DNA of 64,000 nucleotides from Nonomuraea rubra (GTDB lineage Bacteria > Actinomycetota > Actinomycetes > Streptosporangiales > Streptosporangiaceae). Below the pieces are notes generated by a model that saw only the letters and a list, made by a program, of their open reading frames with translations, had not been told where the DNA came from and searched no databases. Location: the NCBI RefSeq assembly GCF_014207985.1, contig NZ_JACHMI010000001.1, positions 6,369,001-6,433,000 of the forward strand, written 5' to 3'. This document shows, piece by piece, positions 36,415-43,806 of this stretch (position 1 is the first letter of the stretch; each line of letters starts with the position of its first letter). A program made the translations under genes and the position numbers.

Positions 36415-36442
36415 GATCATATCGCCGCCTGGTAATATGATC
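36415..36442. promoter_or_regulatory. ArsR operator 2
   Basis: GATCATAT (36415-36422) and ATATGATC (36435-36442) form a perfect dyad. Its TCATAT-N12-ATATGA core equals operator 1. It ends two bases before the arsR ATG. Confidence 0.7.
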
Positions 36443-36444
36443 GG

Positions 36445-36747
36445 ATGAGCATCTTCGCCGCCCTGGCCGAGCCGCACCGCAGGCAGATTCTCGACCTGCT
36501 GCGCGATGGCGAGCGGCCCGCCGGAGAGCTGGTGGAGCGGCTCGACCTCAGCCAGCCCGGCGTGTCCAAGCACCTCAAGGTGCTGCGCGAGGCCGGGCTC
36601 GTCACGGTGCGGGAGGACGGCAAGCGGCGGCTGTACGCGCTGCGGCCGGGCCCCCTCGCGGACGTCGACCAGTGGCTGGAGCCCTACCGCGTGTTCTGGT
36701 CGAGGACCCTCGACACCCTCGAACGGCACCTGGAAGAGAACCCCTGA
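36445..36747 (+). CDS. ArsR family regulator
   Basis: 100 residues, MSIFAALAEPHRRQILDLLR followed by the recognition part LDLSQPGVSKHLKVLREAGL and a wing (VREDGKRRLYAL). This is the short ArsR type that accompanies AHSA1-domain genes; it lacks metal-binding cysteines. The start codon is only two bases after an operator dyad and has no ribosome site, so its message may be leaderless or it may depend on readthrough from the SRPBCC gene. It probably represses both genes through the two matching sites. Confidence 0.85.
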   Translation: MSIFAALAEPHRRQILDLLRDGERPAGELVERLDLSQPGVSKHLKVLREAGLVTVREDGKRRLYALRPGPLADVDQWLEPYRVFWSRTLDTLERHLEENP

Positions 36748-36762
36748 CCACCGGGCAGTCGC

Positions 36763-37482
36763 TCAAGCCGCCCGGCGGCTCATGATGAGATCCGCGGGGA
36801 GCCGTACCGGCAGGCACAAGGTCTGACCGTGCTGCTCGAACAGGTCGTCACGGGAGTCGAAATAGCCCAGATCGGCCCGGACCTGCCCTGACAGGTCACA
36901 CGACGAGCAGGTGGCACCGTCCCAGTCCACGGCGGTGCGCGCGATCGCGTCGAAGAGCGTCTCCCTGCCCGTGTTGGTGAACCGGCCACCCGCTCGCAGC
37001 GCGTTCAGCTCGCCGTAGAGCTCGGACACGGCCACCCATCGACCATCGAGGAGGAATTCCGGCCACGCCAGCACCACCTGCCGGGGGATCAGCACCCGCA
37101 GCCGCGGGAAGCGCGGACGCCAGAAACGCCCGTCGAGGAGCAGCCCTCTGACCCGCGTGCTGATCCCGCGGCCGCGTGCCACGGCCTCCAGCAGCGCCAG
37201 TCGCTGGCTGCACGAACCGCGGCCCAGCCGCAGGGTGGTGGAGACCGGCTGCTGGTCGTTCATCGCGTACACGGGGCGCACCCGGGCCGCGATGAGCCGG
37301 TGGGCAGCGATCAGGAACGCTCGCTCCGTGCCTGGAGCGAGGTTCCGGAGCTCGGTCAGCAACGCCTGCACCCGAGGATGCCGCCAGTCGAGGATCGGCG
37401 TGGCCGCCGAACCTCCCGCGCCCGCTGTCCGCCGGGGCGCGGGCTCGCCCGCGGACCTTGATGGCATGCGCGCCGGATTCAC
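36763..37482 (-). CDS. Transglutaminase-like domain protein, possibly catalytically altered
   Basis: 239 residues from GTG 37482. The middle (LRLGRGSCSQRLALLEAVAR, then GISTRVRGLLLDG) matches the Cys helix of transglutaminase/peptidase-like folds, and VLAWPEFLLDGRWVAVSELY matches the next strand, but the usual catalytic His of HAWVE is Leu here (VLAWPE). The C-terminus has another pair of Cys (CSSCDLSG). It may be an altered or non-catalytic member. A -10 box TATGAT ends 6 nt before the start, which suggests a leaderless transcript. An in-frame ATG at 37467 is an alternative start. Confidence 0.55.
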   Translation of the reverse strand: MNPARMPSRSAGEPAPRRTAGAGGSAATPILDWRHPRVQALLTELRNLAPGTERAFLIAAHRLIAARVRPVYAMNDQQPVSTTLRLGRGSCSQRLALLEAVARGRGISTRVRGLLLDGRFWRPRFPRLRVLIPRQVVLAWPEFLLDGRWVAVSELYGELNALRAGGRFTNTGRETLFDAIARTAVDWDGATCSSCDLSGQVRADLGYFDSRDDLFEQHGQTLCLPVRLPADLIMSRRAA

Positions 37483-37488
37483 GCGATG

Positions 37489-37494
37489 ATCATA
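37489..37494 (-). promoter_or_regulatory. -10 box giving a leaderless start for the transglutaminase-like gene
   Basis: On the minus strand TATGAT (37494-37489) is followed by CATCGC and then the GTG start at 37482, so transcription would start on or next to the start codon. No ribosome site exists upstream. Confidence 0.5.
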
Positions 37495-37603
37495 CTTGAG
37501 GCTCTTGCCGGCTTCTTGAAGAGTCGTCCATGGTCAGGCCGGCTCGCTGGCCTCGACCGAATGTTCTCGGGAAACAGGAAATGGGTCGTGGCGTAATCCA
37601 TGA

Positions 37604-38142
37604 GCGTGGGAGCCGCAGGGCGGCAACGTCTCCCACATTCACCGGGGCGACCCGGCCACGCGGCCGCCGGCCACTTACGAGAAGTTCGGGCGCAGCGGCG
37701 ACTGGGTGCCGCTCGACGGCTACGGCAACGCCGACGGCATGCTCAGGCGGCGCGTCACCAAGGAGCAGATCGGCGACGTGAACTGCACCAACATGAAGCC
37801 GCTGCTGTCGCCGCCCGGCAAGCAGCACCACGTGAAGTGGAACGTCCCGTCGGAGGCCCACTGCCTGGAGGCATGGGGAAGATCCTCATTCCCGGCGGCA
37901 CCGACGTGGGATTTCCATCACAAACAGGTGCGGTGCCCGCCGTCCGCGCCCAACTGCGCCAACACCTGTTTCCAAGGCCGGACCTGCGTCAAGCAGTTCG
38001 AGATCTGGAAGGACGACAACCGGGGCAACGGTGACGTCGGCGGGGCCTGGCCCTGGAGCTGCGGCATCAGCGCGACAACATCTTCGCCAAGGGGCTGGGG
38101 CCAGCGTTCATCATTCACAACTACTTTCCGAACGACGAATAA
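37604..38142 (+). pseudogene. Frameshifted remnant of an unrecognised Cys-containing protein
   Basis: One frame is open from just after a TGA at 37601 with no start codon at its head. It codes NVSHIHRGDPATRPPATYEKF, then VPLDGYGNADGMLRRRVTKE and CANTCFQGRTCVKQFEIWKD. Near 38030-38052 the sensible frame changes: LELRHQRDNIFAKGLGPAFI and HNYFPNDE-stop lie in another phase, ending at 38142. The N-terminus is missing and at least one frameshift is present. Five or more Cys suggest an exported protein. I do not recognise the family. Confidence 0.55.
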
Positions 38143-38223
38143 CAGGCCGGGCTGAAGTCGAGCTGGACCTACTGATGGCCCGGCGCGCGGCCGGTCAGCT
38201 GGGGCTGAGGGGTCACCTGGTGA

Positions 38224-39036
38224 TCACTTGCCGGTCTTGAGCAGCCGCCACGCGACGAGCGCGCTCAGCACGATCGCCGCCCCGGCGACCACCAGCAGAT
38301 CCGGCACCCGTACGGCCGCCGCCGCCTGCTGCAGGCCGCTCTCCCACGCCTCGGGGATCGGCAGGGACAGGGCGCGGGTGCCGTCGAAGGCTAGGAACAG
38401 CACGCCGAGGCCGATGAAGGTGAGCCCGGAGGCCAGGGTGGTGGTGTGCAGGCGCAACCGGCCGATCCGGAGGCCATGGCCGCGCAGCCACCGCCGGCGG
38501 CCGAGGTCGAAGCGCTGCCACACCAGGGCCAGGGCCAGCAGGGGCGCGGCCATGCCCGCCGCGTACAGGGCCAGCAGCACGGCGCCGCGCAGCGTGCTGC
38601 CGGACGCGGCGGCGATGGTGAGCACCGCGCCGAGCACCGGCCCGGCGCAGAACCCGGCCAGGCCCGAGACGGCGCCCAGCGCCAGCACGGAGCCGGGCGA
38701 GTCGCCGCGGACGTGGCCGCGCAGCCGTTCCAGCGGGCCGATCGCCCAGCCCTGCCCGGTGAGCTGCAGCAGGCCGAGCAGGATCAGCATCACTCCCGCC
38801 GCGGTGATCAGCAGGTCCTGGTGGCCGTAGAAGAAGCCGGTGGCCAGCGCGGAGCCCATCCCCAGCGGGACCAGCACCGCGCACAGGCCCAGGTAGAACA
38901 GGGCCGTGCGGCCGATCAGGGCGGCGTGCCCGGGGAAGGCGTAGGCGAAGAAGGCGGGCAGCAGCAGCGCGCTGCACGGGCTGAGGAGGGCGAACAGGCC
39001 GCCCAGGAAGGCGGCGGCGTATCCCACCTCACCCAT
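38224..39036 (-). CDS. ccdA: CcdA/DsbD-like thiol-disulfide transmembrane protein
   Basis: 270 residues with six or seven helices. The two redox cysteines sit as in CcdA: LLSPCSALLLPAFFAY in helix 1 and GLAGFCAGPVLGAVLT in helix 4. Such proteins move electrons from cytoplasmic thioredoxin to extracytoplasmic partners. Its start overlaps by 8 bp the end of an upstream gene for a DsbA-like secreted thiol protein, so the two work as a pair. The order is that of redox modules that fold or mature exported proteins, cytochrome c included. Confidence 0.85.
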   Translation of the reverse strand: MGEVGYAAAFLGGLFALLSPCSALLLPAFFAYAFPGHAALIGRTALFYLGLCAVLVPLGMGSALATGFFYGHQDLLITAAGVMLILLGLLQLTGQGWAIGPLERLRGHVRGDSPGSVLALGAVSGLAGFCAGPVLGAVLTIAAASGSTLRGAVLLALYAAGMAAPLLALALVWQRFDLGRRRWLRGHGLRIGRLRLHTTTLASGLTFIGLGVLFLAFDGTRALSLPIPEAWESGLQQAAAAVRVPDLLVVAGAAIVLSALVAWRLLKTGK

Positions 39037-39877
39037 GGCGGGCCTGCTCGATCTGCTTGACGAACGCGGACAGCGGCTGGGCGCCGAAGAAGTACGAGCC
39101 GTTGATCAGGAACGCCGGGGTGCCGGCCATGCCGAGCTGCGCGCCGAAGGCGAAGTCCCGCTCCACGGCCTCGCGCAGCGCCGGGTCGCGGCGGTCGGCG
39201 TCGAAGGCGGCCAGGTCGAGGCCCAGCCGGGCGGCCAGCGAGCGCAGCCTCTGCTCGCCGAGGCCGCCGGACTGGTCGGCGTACACCGCGTCGTGGAAGG
39301 CCCAGAACCTGCCCTGCCTGGCCGCGGCGCGGCCGGCGATCGCGGCCCGCATGGAGTCCCGGCCCTGGGCGGGGAAGTCGCGCCAGAACAGCCGGACCAC
39401 GCCGGTGTCGATGTAGCGGCGGCGCAGCTCGGGCTCGATCTCGCGGGCGAACCGTCCGCAGTTCACGCACTTGAAGTCGCCGAACTCGACGATCGTGACG
39501 GGCGCCGAGCTCGCCCCGCGGGACAGGGCGGTGTCGATCGGCGGGACCGTCGGGCCTTCCCAGGTCGGAATCGGCCGCGCGGTCTCCCCCGAGGTCTCCT
39601 GCACGGTCTCCTCCGGCGGCTCGGCCGCCTGTGTGGCGCCCGCCGGCTCGGTGATGTCCGGCTGTGTCGCTTCCGCCGGCTCGGTGACGTCCGGCTGTGT
39701 CGCGCCCGCCGGCTCGGTGACCGCTACCGGGCCGGCGCCGGAACCGGAGCCCGGCCGGTCCAGCGCGGCAACCGCCAGTACTCCCAGCGCCACCGCCGCC
39801 GCTGCCGCAGCCGCGAGCACGCGGGCGCGCGAGCGGAGGCGGGTGTGCTTGTCAGGCTCGTTCCCCACGAGCCCCAT
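39029..39877 (-). CDS. DsbA family thioredoxin-fold protein, membrane-anchored
   Basis: 282 residues. A basic start (GNEPDKHTRLRSRARVLAAA) leads to one signal-anchor helix, then a Thr/Glu/Pro linker from three 33-bp DNA repeats at about 39620-39722 (TEPAGATQPDV units). The thioredoxin fold starts VTIVEFGDFKCVNCGRFARE: active site CVNC. The cis-Pro motif is GTPAFLING near the end. This is the DSBA/Thioredoxin_4 group of actinobacterial extracytoplasmic disulfide proteins. It is translated with ccdA (8-bp overlap), which likely keeps it reduced or oxidised. Confidence 0.88.
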   Translation of the reverse strand: MGLVGNEPDKHTRLRSRARVLAAAAAAAVALGVLAVAALDRPGSGSGAGPVAVTEPAGATQPDVTEPAEATQPDITEPAGATQAAEPPEETVQETSGETARPIPTWEGPTVPPIDTALSRGASSAPVTIVEFGDFKCVNCGRFAREIEPELRRRYIDTGVVRLFWRDFPAQGRDSMRAAIAGRAAARQGRFWAFHDAVYADQSGGLGEQRLRSLAARLGLDLAAFDADRRDPALREAVERDFAFGAQLGMAGTPAFLINGSYFFGAQPLSAFVKQIEQARHG

Positions 39878-40009
39878 CTTTCCTCATGTTCCAGCAGGTT
39901 CCCCCCAGCCCGTCGAGCTCCAGCAGCGGCTTGAAGCGGTCATTGCCGCCGCCCAGGTCGGCGCTGAGCGTGGTGACACCCGTGCCGCAGCACACCTCGT
40001 TGGTGCCGA

Positions 40010-40135
40010 CCTTTCGCGGGCCGCAGCCAGCAGGACGCCGCCGCCCACCTGCGGCTGCCGCTCGGCACCGTGAAGTCCCGGCTGTTCCGCGCCTACCGGC
40101 GCCTCGCGGACGTCCTGGACCACCCGGGCACGCGC
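40010..40135 (+). pseudogene. Fragment of ECF sigma factor region 4
   Basis: In the 374-bp gap between the DsbA-like and hydrolase genes, one frame reads GRSQQDAAAHLRLPLGTVKS then RLFRAYRRLADVLD, the sigma-70 region 4 helix-turn-helix with its LGTVKSR motif. No region 2, no start and no further homology is seen. It is a truncated remnant. The rest of 39878-40251 holds no gene I can support. Confidence 0.55.
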
Positions 40136-40251
40136 CGGGGTGGAGCCGTGGTCTGCCGAAACGCCGGGGAAACGCCGGGGAAACACCGCGCTCGGTTCGA
40201 TGGAGGCACGGCATCCACCGAGGGGAACCCCATGGGAACTCAGGAGCGATC

Positions 40252-41364
40252 ATGAATCGAGCGGTGAAAGTGAGCCTGGCCGGCCTGGGCTGCGCGATGC
40301 TCACGTTGAGCGTCATGCCCGCCGCCACCGCGAGCCGCCCCGAGCTCGGAGACGTGCAGCAGGCGCTCGCCGAGCTGGCGAGCAGCTCCGAGGTGGTCGG
40401 CGCGATCGGCGCGGTCTACGTCCACGGCAGAAGGGCCGACAGGGGTTCGGCGGGCACGAGGCTGCTGGACGGGGGCGGCAGGATCCCGCCCGGCGCCCGC
40501 TTCAGGATCGGCTCGCAGACCAAGTCCATGACCCAGGTCGTCATCATGAAGCTGGTCACCGAGGGCCGCCTCAGCCTGGACGACAGGCTCGGCGACCTGC
40601 TGCCCGAGGTGGCGGAGCAGGGTCTGGTGCGGCTCGCCGACCAGATCACCGTCGGGCAGCTCATCCACCACACCTCCGGAATCCCCAACTGGTACACCCC
40701 GGACCTGGTCGACTACTTCGACTTCGACACCTACCACCCGCCGATCGAGCTGATCGCCAGGACCAGGGACCTCCCGCGCCCGTTCCCGCCCGGCGAGGGC
40801 TACTCCTACTCCAACACCAACTACTTCCTGCTCGGGCTGATCATCGAGAAGCTCTCCCCGCACCACTCCGTGTCCGCCGAGTTCAAGGAGCGCATCTTCG
40901 ACCGGCTGCGCATGAAAGACACCTACCTTCCGGCCGAGTTCCCCGACTCGATCAAGGGGCCGCACGGTCACGGCTACTTCCCTGACGAGAACGGCGAGCT
41001 GCGCGACGTCGACCGCCTCAACATGAGCTACGGCTACGCCGCCGGAGGCGTCATCTCCACCACCGACGATCTGAGCGCCTTCCACCGGGCGCTGGCCACC
41101 GACCTGCTGACGAAGGAGGAGCAGGACGCGCTGAACGCCGGCCGCCCCGACACCGGGCCGCCCCCGGGGACCGATCCTCGCGCGTGCGGCGAGTACGCGC
41201 CGATGAAGGGCGGCTCGCCGGGCTTCACCGCCCTGTCCTACAAGAACCGGGACGGCAGCCTGCAGTTCATCGTCTCCGTCACGCTGGGCACGAGAAACCA
41301 GGACCCCGCCGTCGATCCGCTGGTGAAGAAGGCGGCCGAGGCGGTTCTCTGCCCCGGGGGCTGA
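40252..41364 (+). CDS. Secreted serine hydrolase, class C beta-lactamase/DD-peptidase family (second copy)
   Basis: 370 residues from ATG 40252 (AGGAG upstream). Signal peptide MNRAVKVSLAGLGCAMLTLS, cleavage near ATA-S. The PF00144-like domain has SQTKSMTQVV (SxxK), YSYSNTNYFLLG (YxN) and, in place of the HxG triad, MKGGSPGF. LIHHTSGIPNWY is the family LLxHTSG motif. Acts outside the cell on peptides, esters or beta-lactams. It resembles the 18.1-kb hydrolase in motif layout. The His-to-Lys change at the third motif is a difference between the copies. Confidence 0.85.
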   Translation: MNRAVKVSLAGLGCAMLTLSVMPAATASRPELGDVQQALAELASSSEVVGAIGAVYVHGRRADRGSAGTRLLDGGGRIPPGARFRIGSQTKSMTQVVIMKLVTEGRLSLDDRLGDLLPEVAEQGLVRLADQITVGQLIHHTSGIPNWYTPDLVDYFDFDTYHPPIELIARTRDLPRPFPPGEGYSYSNTNYFLLGLIIEKLSPHHSVSAEFKERIFDRLRMKDTYLPAEFPDSIKGPHGHGYFPDENGELRDVDRLNMSYGYAAGGVISTTDDLSAFHRALATDLLTKEEQDALNAGRPDTGPPPGTDPRACGEYAPMKGGSPGFTALSYKNRDGSLQFIVSVTLGTRNQDPAVDPLVKKAAEAVLCPGG

Positions 41365-41498
41365 CCGCCGGCTTCGCCGGCACGCCGAAATTCGCGGGAA
41401 AATGCCGTGAAGGGATGTCGAGAACCCGCGAGCGGCTCCGTCCCCGTCGTGAACGCGCCCACCACCGGGCGTGCCACACGGAGGAGAACACGGTCGTC

Positions 41499-42065
41499 AT
41501 GCGAAACCTCATCGTCCAGCAGTGGGTCACCGTCGACAACATCGCCGCCGAGGAGGACGGCGGGCTCGGCTTCGTGTCGGGGGAGCCCTTCTCCGAGACC
41601 ACCAACCAGGCGTTCCAGGCCAGGGTGATGGGACTCATCGACGCGGTCGACACGCTGATCCTCGGCGCGAACACCTACGCCCAGTCCAAGGACTACTGGC
41701 CGTACGCCGACGAGCAGGGCGAGTACGGCGAGAAGCTCAACAACCTCACCAAGTTCGTCGCCTCGTCGAAGCTGGACGACGCCCCCTGGGGCGGCTTCCC
41801 CGCCGCGACCGTGACGCGCGACCCGGTCGCCACCATCCGGGAGCTCAAGGAGCAGGGCGGCAAGGACATCTGGCTGTGGGGGAGCTTGACGCTCATGCGC
41901 TCCCTGCTGGACGCCGGTGTCGTGGACGTGGTGCAGCTGCTGGTCTGCCCGGTGTCACGCGGCAGGGGAACGCGGGTCTTCGAGGATCGGCGGGACCTGA
42001 GGCTGGTCGAGGCCGCCGGGTTCGAGAACGGCGTGGTGCTCCTGCGCTACGCGATCAATAAATAG
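41499..42065 (+). CDS. Dihydrofolate reductase family protein (RibD C-terminal type)
   Basis: 188 residues from ATG 41499 with GGAGGAG about 11 nt upstream. The fold is seen in MRNLIVQQWVTVDNIAAEE, ILGANTYAQSKDYWPYADEQ, and DIWLWGSLTLMRSLLDAGVV followed by LLVCPVSRGRG, all typical of the YyaP/RibD-C group of NADPH-binding reductases. Substrate is unknown; despite the name these are rarely true DHFRs. It is a single gene between a hydrolase and a methyltransferase, same strand. Confidence 0.85.
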   Translation: MRNLIVQQWVTVDNIAAEEDGGLGFVSGEPFSETTNQAFQARVMGLIDAVDTLILGANTYAQSKDYWPYADEQGEYGEKLNNLTKFVASSKLDDAPWGGFPAATVTRDPVATIRELKEQGGKDIWLWGSLTLMRSLLDAGVVDVVQLLVCPVSRGRGTRVFEDRRDLRLVEAAGFENGVVLLRYAINK

Positions 42066-42107
42066 GTAACGCGTCCGCCCCTGCTGGACGATCGTTAGGA
42101 TGCGACG

Positions 42108-42875
42108 ATGGATCACACGCCCGAGCGTCCCGCCGCCGGACAGCGCCCCACCTGGATCTCGACCGCAACCGAGCCTCTCGATCCGGCGGTCCGGGTGAAC
42201 GACTACGACAGCTTCGCCGAAGGGTACGTGGCGGAGACCGAGAACAGCCTCCTCAACGCCTACATCGAGCGGCCTGCCATGATCGCCCTGTCCGGAGACG
42301 TGACCGGCCACCGGATCCTGGACGCCGGCTGCGGCGCGGGCGCCCTGATGGCCGCGTTACGCGAGCGTGGCGCCGTCGTCACCGGCATCGACTCCAGCGC
42401 CGGGATGCTGGCGGCGGCCAGGCGGCGGCTCGGTGACGACGCGGACCTCCAGGTGGCCGACGTGCGTGATCCGCTGCCGTTCGCCGACGGCACGTTCGAC
42501 GACGTGGTCGCGTCGCTGGTCCTGCACTACCTGGAGGACTGGGGGCCGACGCTGGCCGAGATGCGGCGGGTGCTCAGGCCCGGCGGGCGGCTGATCGCGT
42601 CGGTGAACCACCCGTTCGTCGACTGGCTGACCGAGGAGCCCCGGCCCGTCTACCGCGATACCACCAGCTACACCGACCTGTGGACGTTCAACGGGCAGTC
42701 CTACCCGCTGACCTTCTGGCGCCGGCCGTTGCACGCGATGACCGACGCCTTCACCGCCGCGGGCTTCCGCCTGGCCGTCATCAGCGAGCCGAAGACCGCC
42801 CCGGAGGCCCCCGAGCCGTTCTCCGGCATCAGCTTCATGTGCTTCGTCGTCGAGGTGCCGGCCTCTGGTCGCTGA
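42108..42875 (+). CDS. Class I SAM-dependent methyltransferase (UbiE/Methyltransf_11 type)
   Basis: 255 residues. SAM motifs: HRILDAGCGAGALMAALRER (motif I), VVTGIDSSAGMLAAARRRLG and MRRVLRPGGRLIASVNHPFV. The C-terminal half has WTFNGQSYPLTFWRRPLHAM, typical of uncharacterised small-molecule methyltransferases. The last 41 bp overlap the 3' end of the convergent polysaccharide deacetylase, so the two transcripts are complementary there. Substrate is unknown. Confidence 0.85.
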   Translation: MDHTPERPAAGQRPTWISTATEPLDPAVRVNDYDSFAEGYVAETENSLLNAYIERPAMIALSGDVTGHRILDAGCGAGALMAALRERGAVVTGIDSSAGMLAAARRRLGDDADLQVADVRDPLPFADGTFDDVVASLVLHYLEDWGPTLAEMRRVLRPGGRLIASVNHPFVDWLTEEPRPVYRDTTSYTDLWTFNGQSYPLTFWRRPLHAMTDAFTAAGFRLAVISEPKTAPEAPEPFSGISFMCFVVEVPASGR

Positions 42876-43749
42876 GGACGTACTCGGCGACCTGGGCGTG
42901 CGTGGCGTACCAGACGCCGTCGTGCGCGTCGATGTGCTCGACGAGTTCGCGCAGCGCGGCCATGCGGGAGCGGTGGCCGATGACGTGGGGGTGCATGGTG
43001 AGCTGGAACAGCCCGCCCTCCTCCACGGCCGCGTCGAACTCGTCGCGCCAGATCGCGGCCACCTGCCGGGGCGGCGTGTACGGCCGCAGCACGTGCCCCA
43101 GGTCGAACGCCAGGTAGGGCACGTCGTCCCTGATCCACTCGACCGGGATCTCCACGACGCCGGTCGGCTCGCCGTCGGCCAGCAGCTCGTACGGATCGTC
43201 GTCGGCCATGAGCGAGGAGTCGTAGCGCAGCCCCAGCTCGCGTGTGATGGCCAGGGTGTGGTCGGAGAAGTCCCAGGCCGGGGTGCGGATGCCGACCGGG
43301 CGGGTGCCCGAGAGCTTCTCCAGGGTGTCGGCGGCGCGCAGGGCCAGCTCGCGCTCCTCGGCCGGGCCGAGCAGCGTGTTGCTCTCGTGGATCCAGCCGT
43401 GCATGGCGACCTCGTGGCCGGCGGCGGCGTAGTCGCGTACCTCCTCGGGGTGCAGCAGGGCCGAGACCGCCGGCATGAAGAACGAGGCCGGGATGCCGAA
43501 GCGGTCCAGCAGGCGCAGCACCCGGGGCGCGCCGGCGCGGGAACCGTACTCGCCCTGGGCGAGCGCGCCCGGGCGGGTCTCGCCGCCGCGCAGCGGGATC
43601 GTCTCGTGGTCGGAGTCGAAGGACAGCGCGACCGCGACGCGGGCGCCGCCCGGCCAGGAGGCGGGGCGCAGGGAGCGGCCGGCGCGTACCCGGTTCACGT
43701 GGCCGCGCCACGTCTGCTCGTCCCAGTGCCAGGGCTGTTGTCCGGTCAT
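42835..43749 (-). CDS. Polysaccharide deacetylase (NodB domain), peptidoglycan deacetylase/PuuE-like
   Basis: 304 residues. NodB motifs: SFDSDHET (metal-binding Asp pair), HEVAMHGWIHESNTLLG (HxxxH), RPVGIRTPAWDFSD. The last third, LFQLTMHPHVIGHRSRMAAL, is the motif of the cytoplasmic deacetylase subgroup of HpPgdA and allantoinase-PuuE type. No signal peptide is seen. It lies 57 bp after the LuxR-family gene and in the same direction, so the two may form an operon. Substrate could be an acylated amino sugar or ureide. Confidence 0.85.
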   Translation of the reverse strand: MTGQQPWHWDEQTWRGHVNRVRAGRSLRPASWPGGARVAVALSFDSDHETIPLRGGETRPGALAQGEYGSRAGAPRVLRLLDRFGIPASFFMPAVSALLHPEEVRDYAAAGHEVAMHGWIHESNTLLGPAEERELALRAADTLEKLSGTRPVGIRTPAWDFSDHTLAITRELGLRYDSSLMADDDPYELLADGEPTGVVEIPVEWIRDDVPYLAFDLGHVLRPYTPPRQVAAIWRDEFDAAVEEGGLFQLTMHPHVIGHRSRMAALRELVEHIDAHDGVWYATHAQVAEYVLSDQRPAPRRRST

Positions 43750-43806
43750 GCGAGAGGCTCCCTTCGCGGGGGGACATGGGGCGGTGTGCGAGTGAGGGTC
43801 CTGGGC

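Noticed and set aside
39852..40010. Minus-strand frame with GGGNDRF that looks like an RTX-type repeat
   Set aside because: Only one motif-like stretch, no start, and it runs into the DsbA-like gene in another frame.
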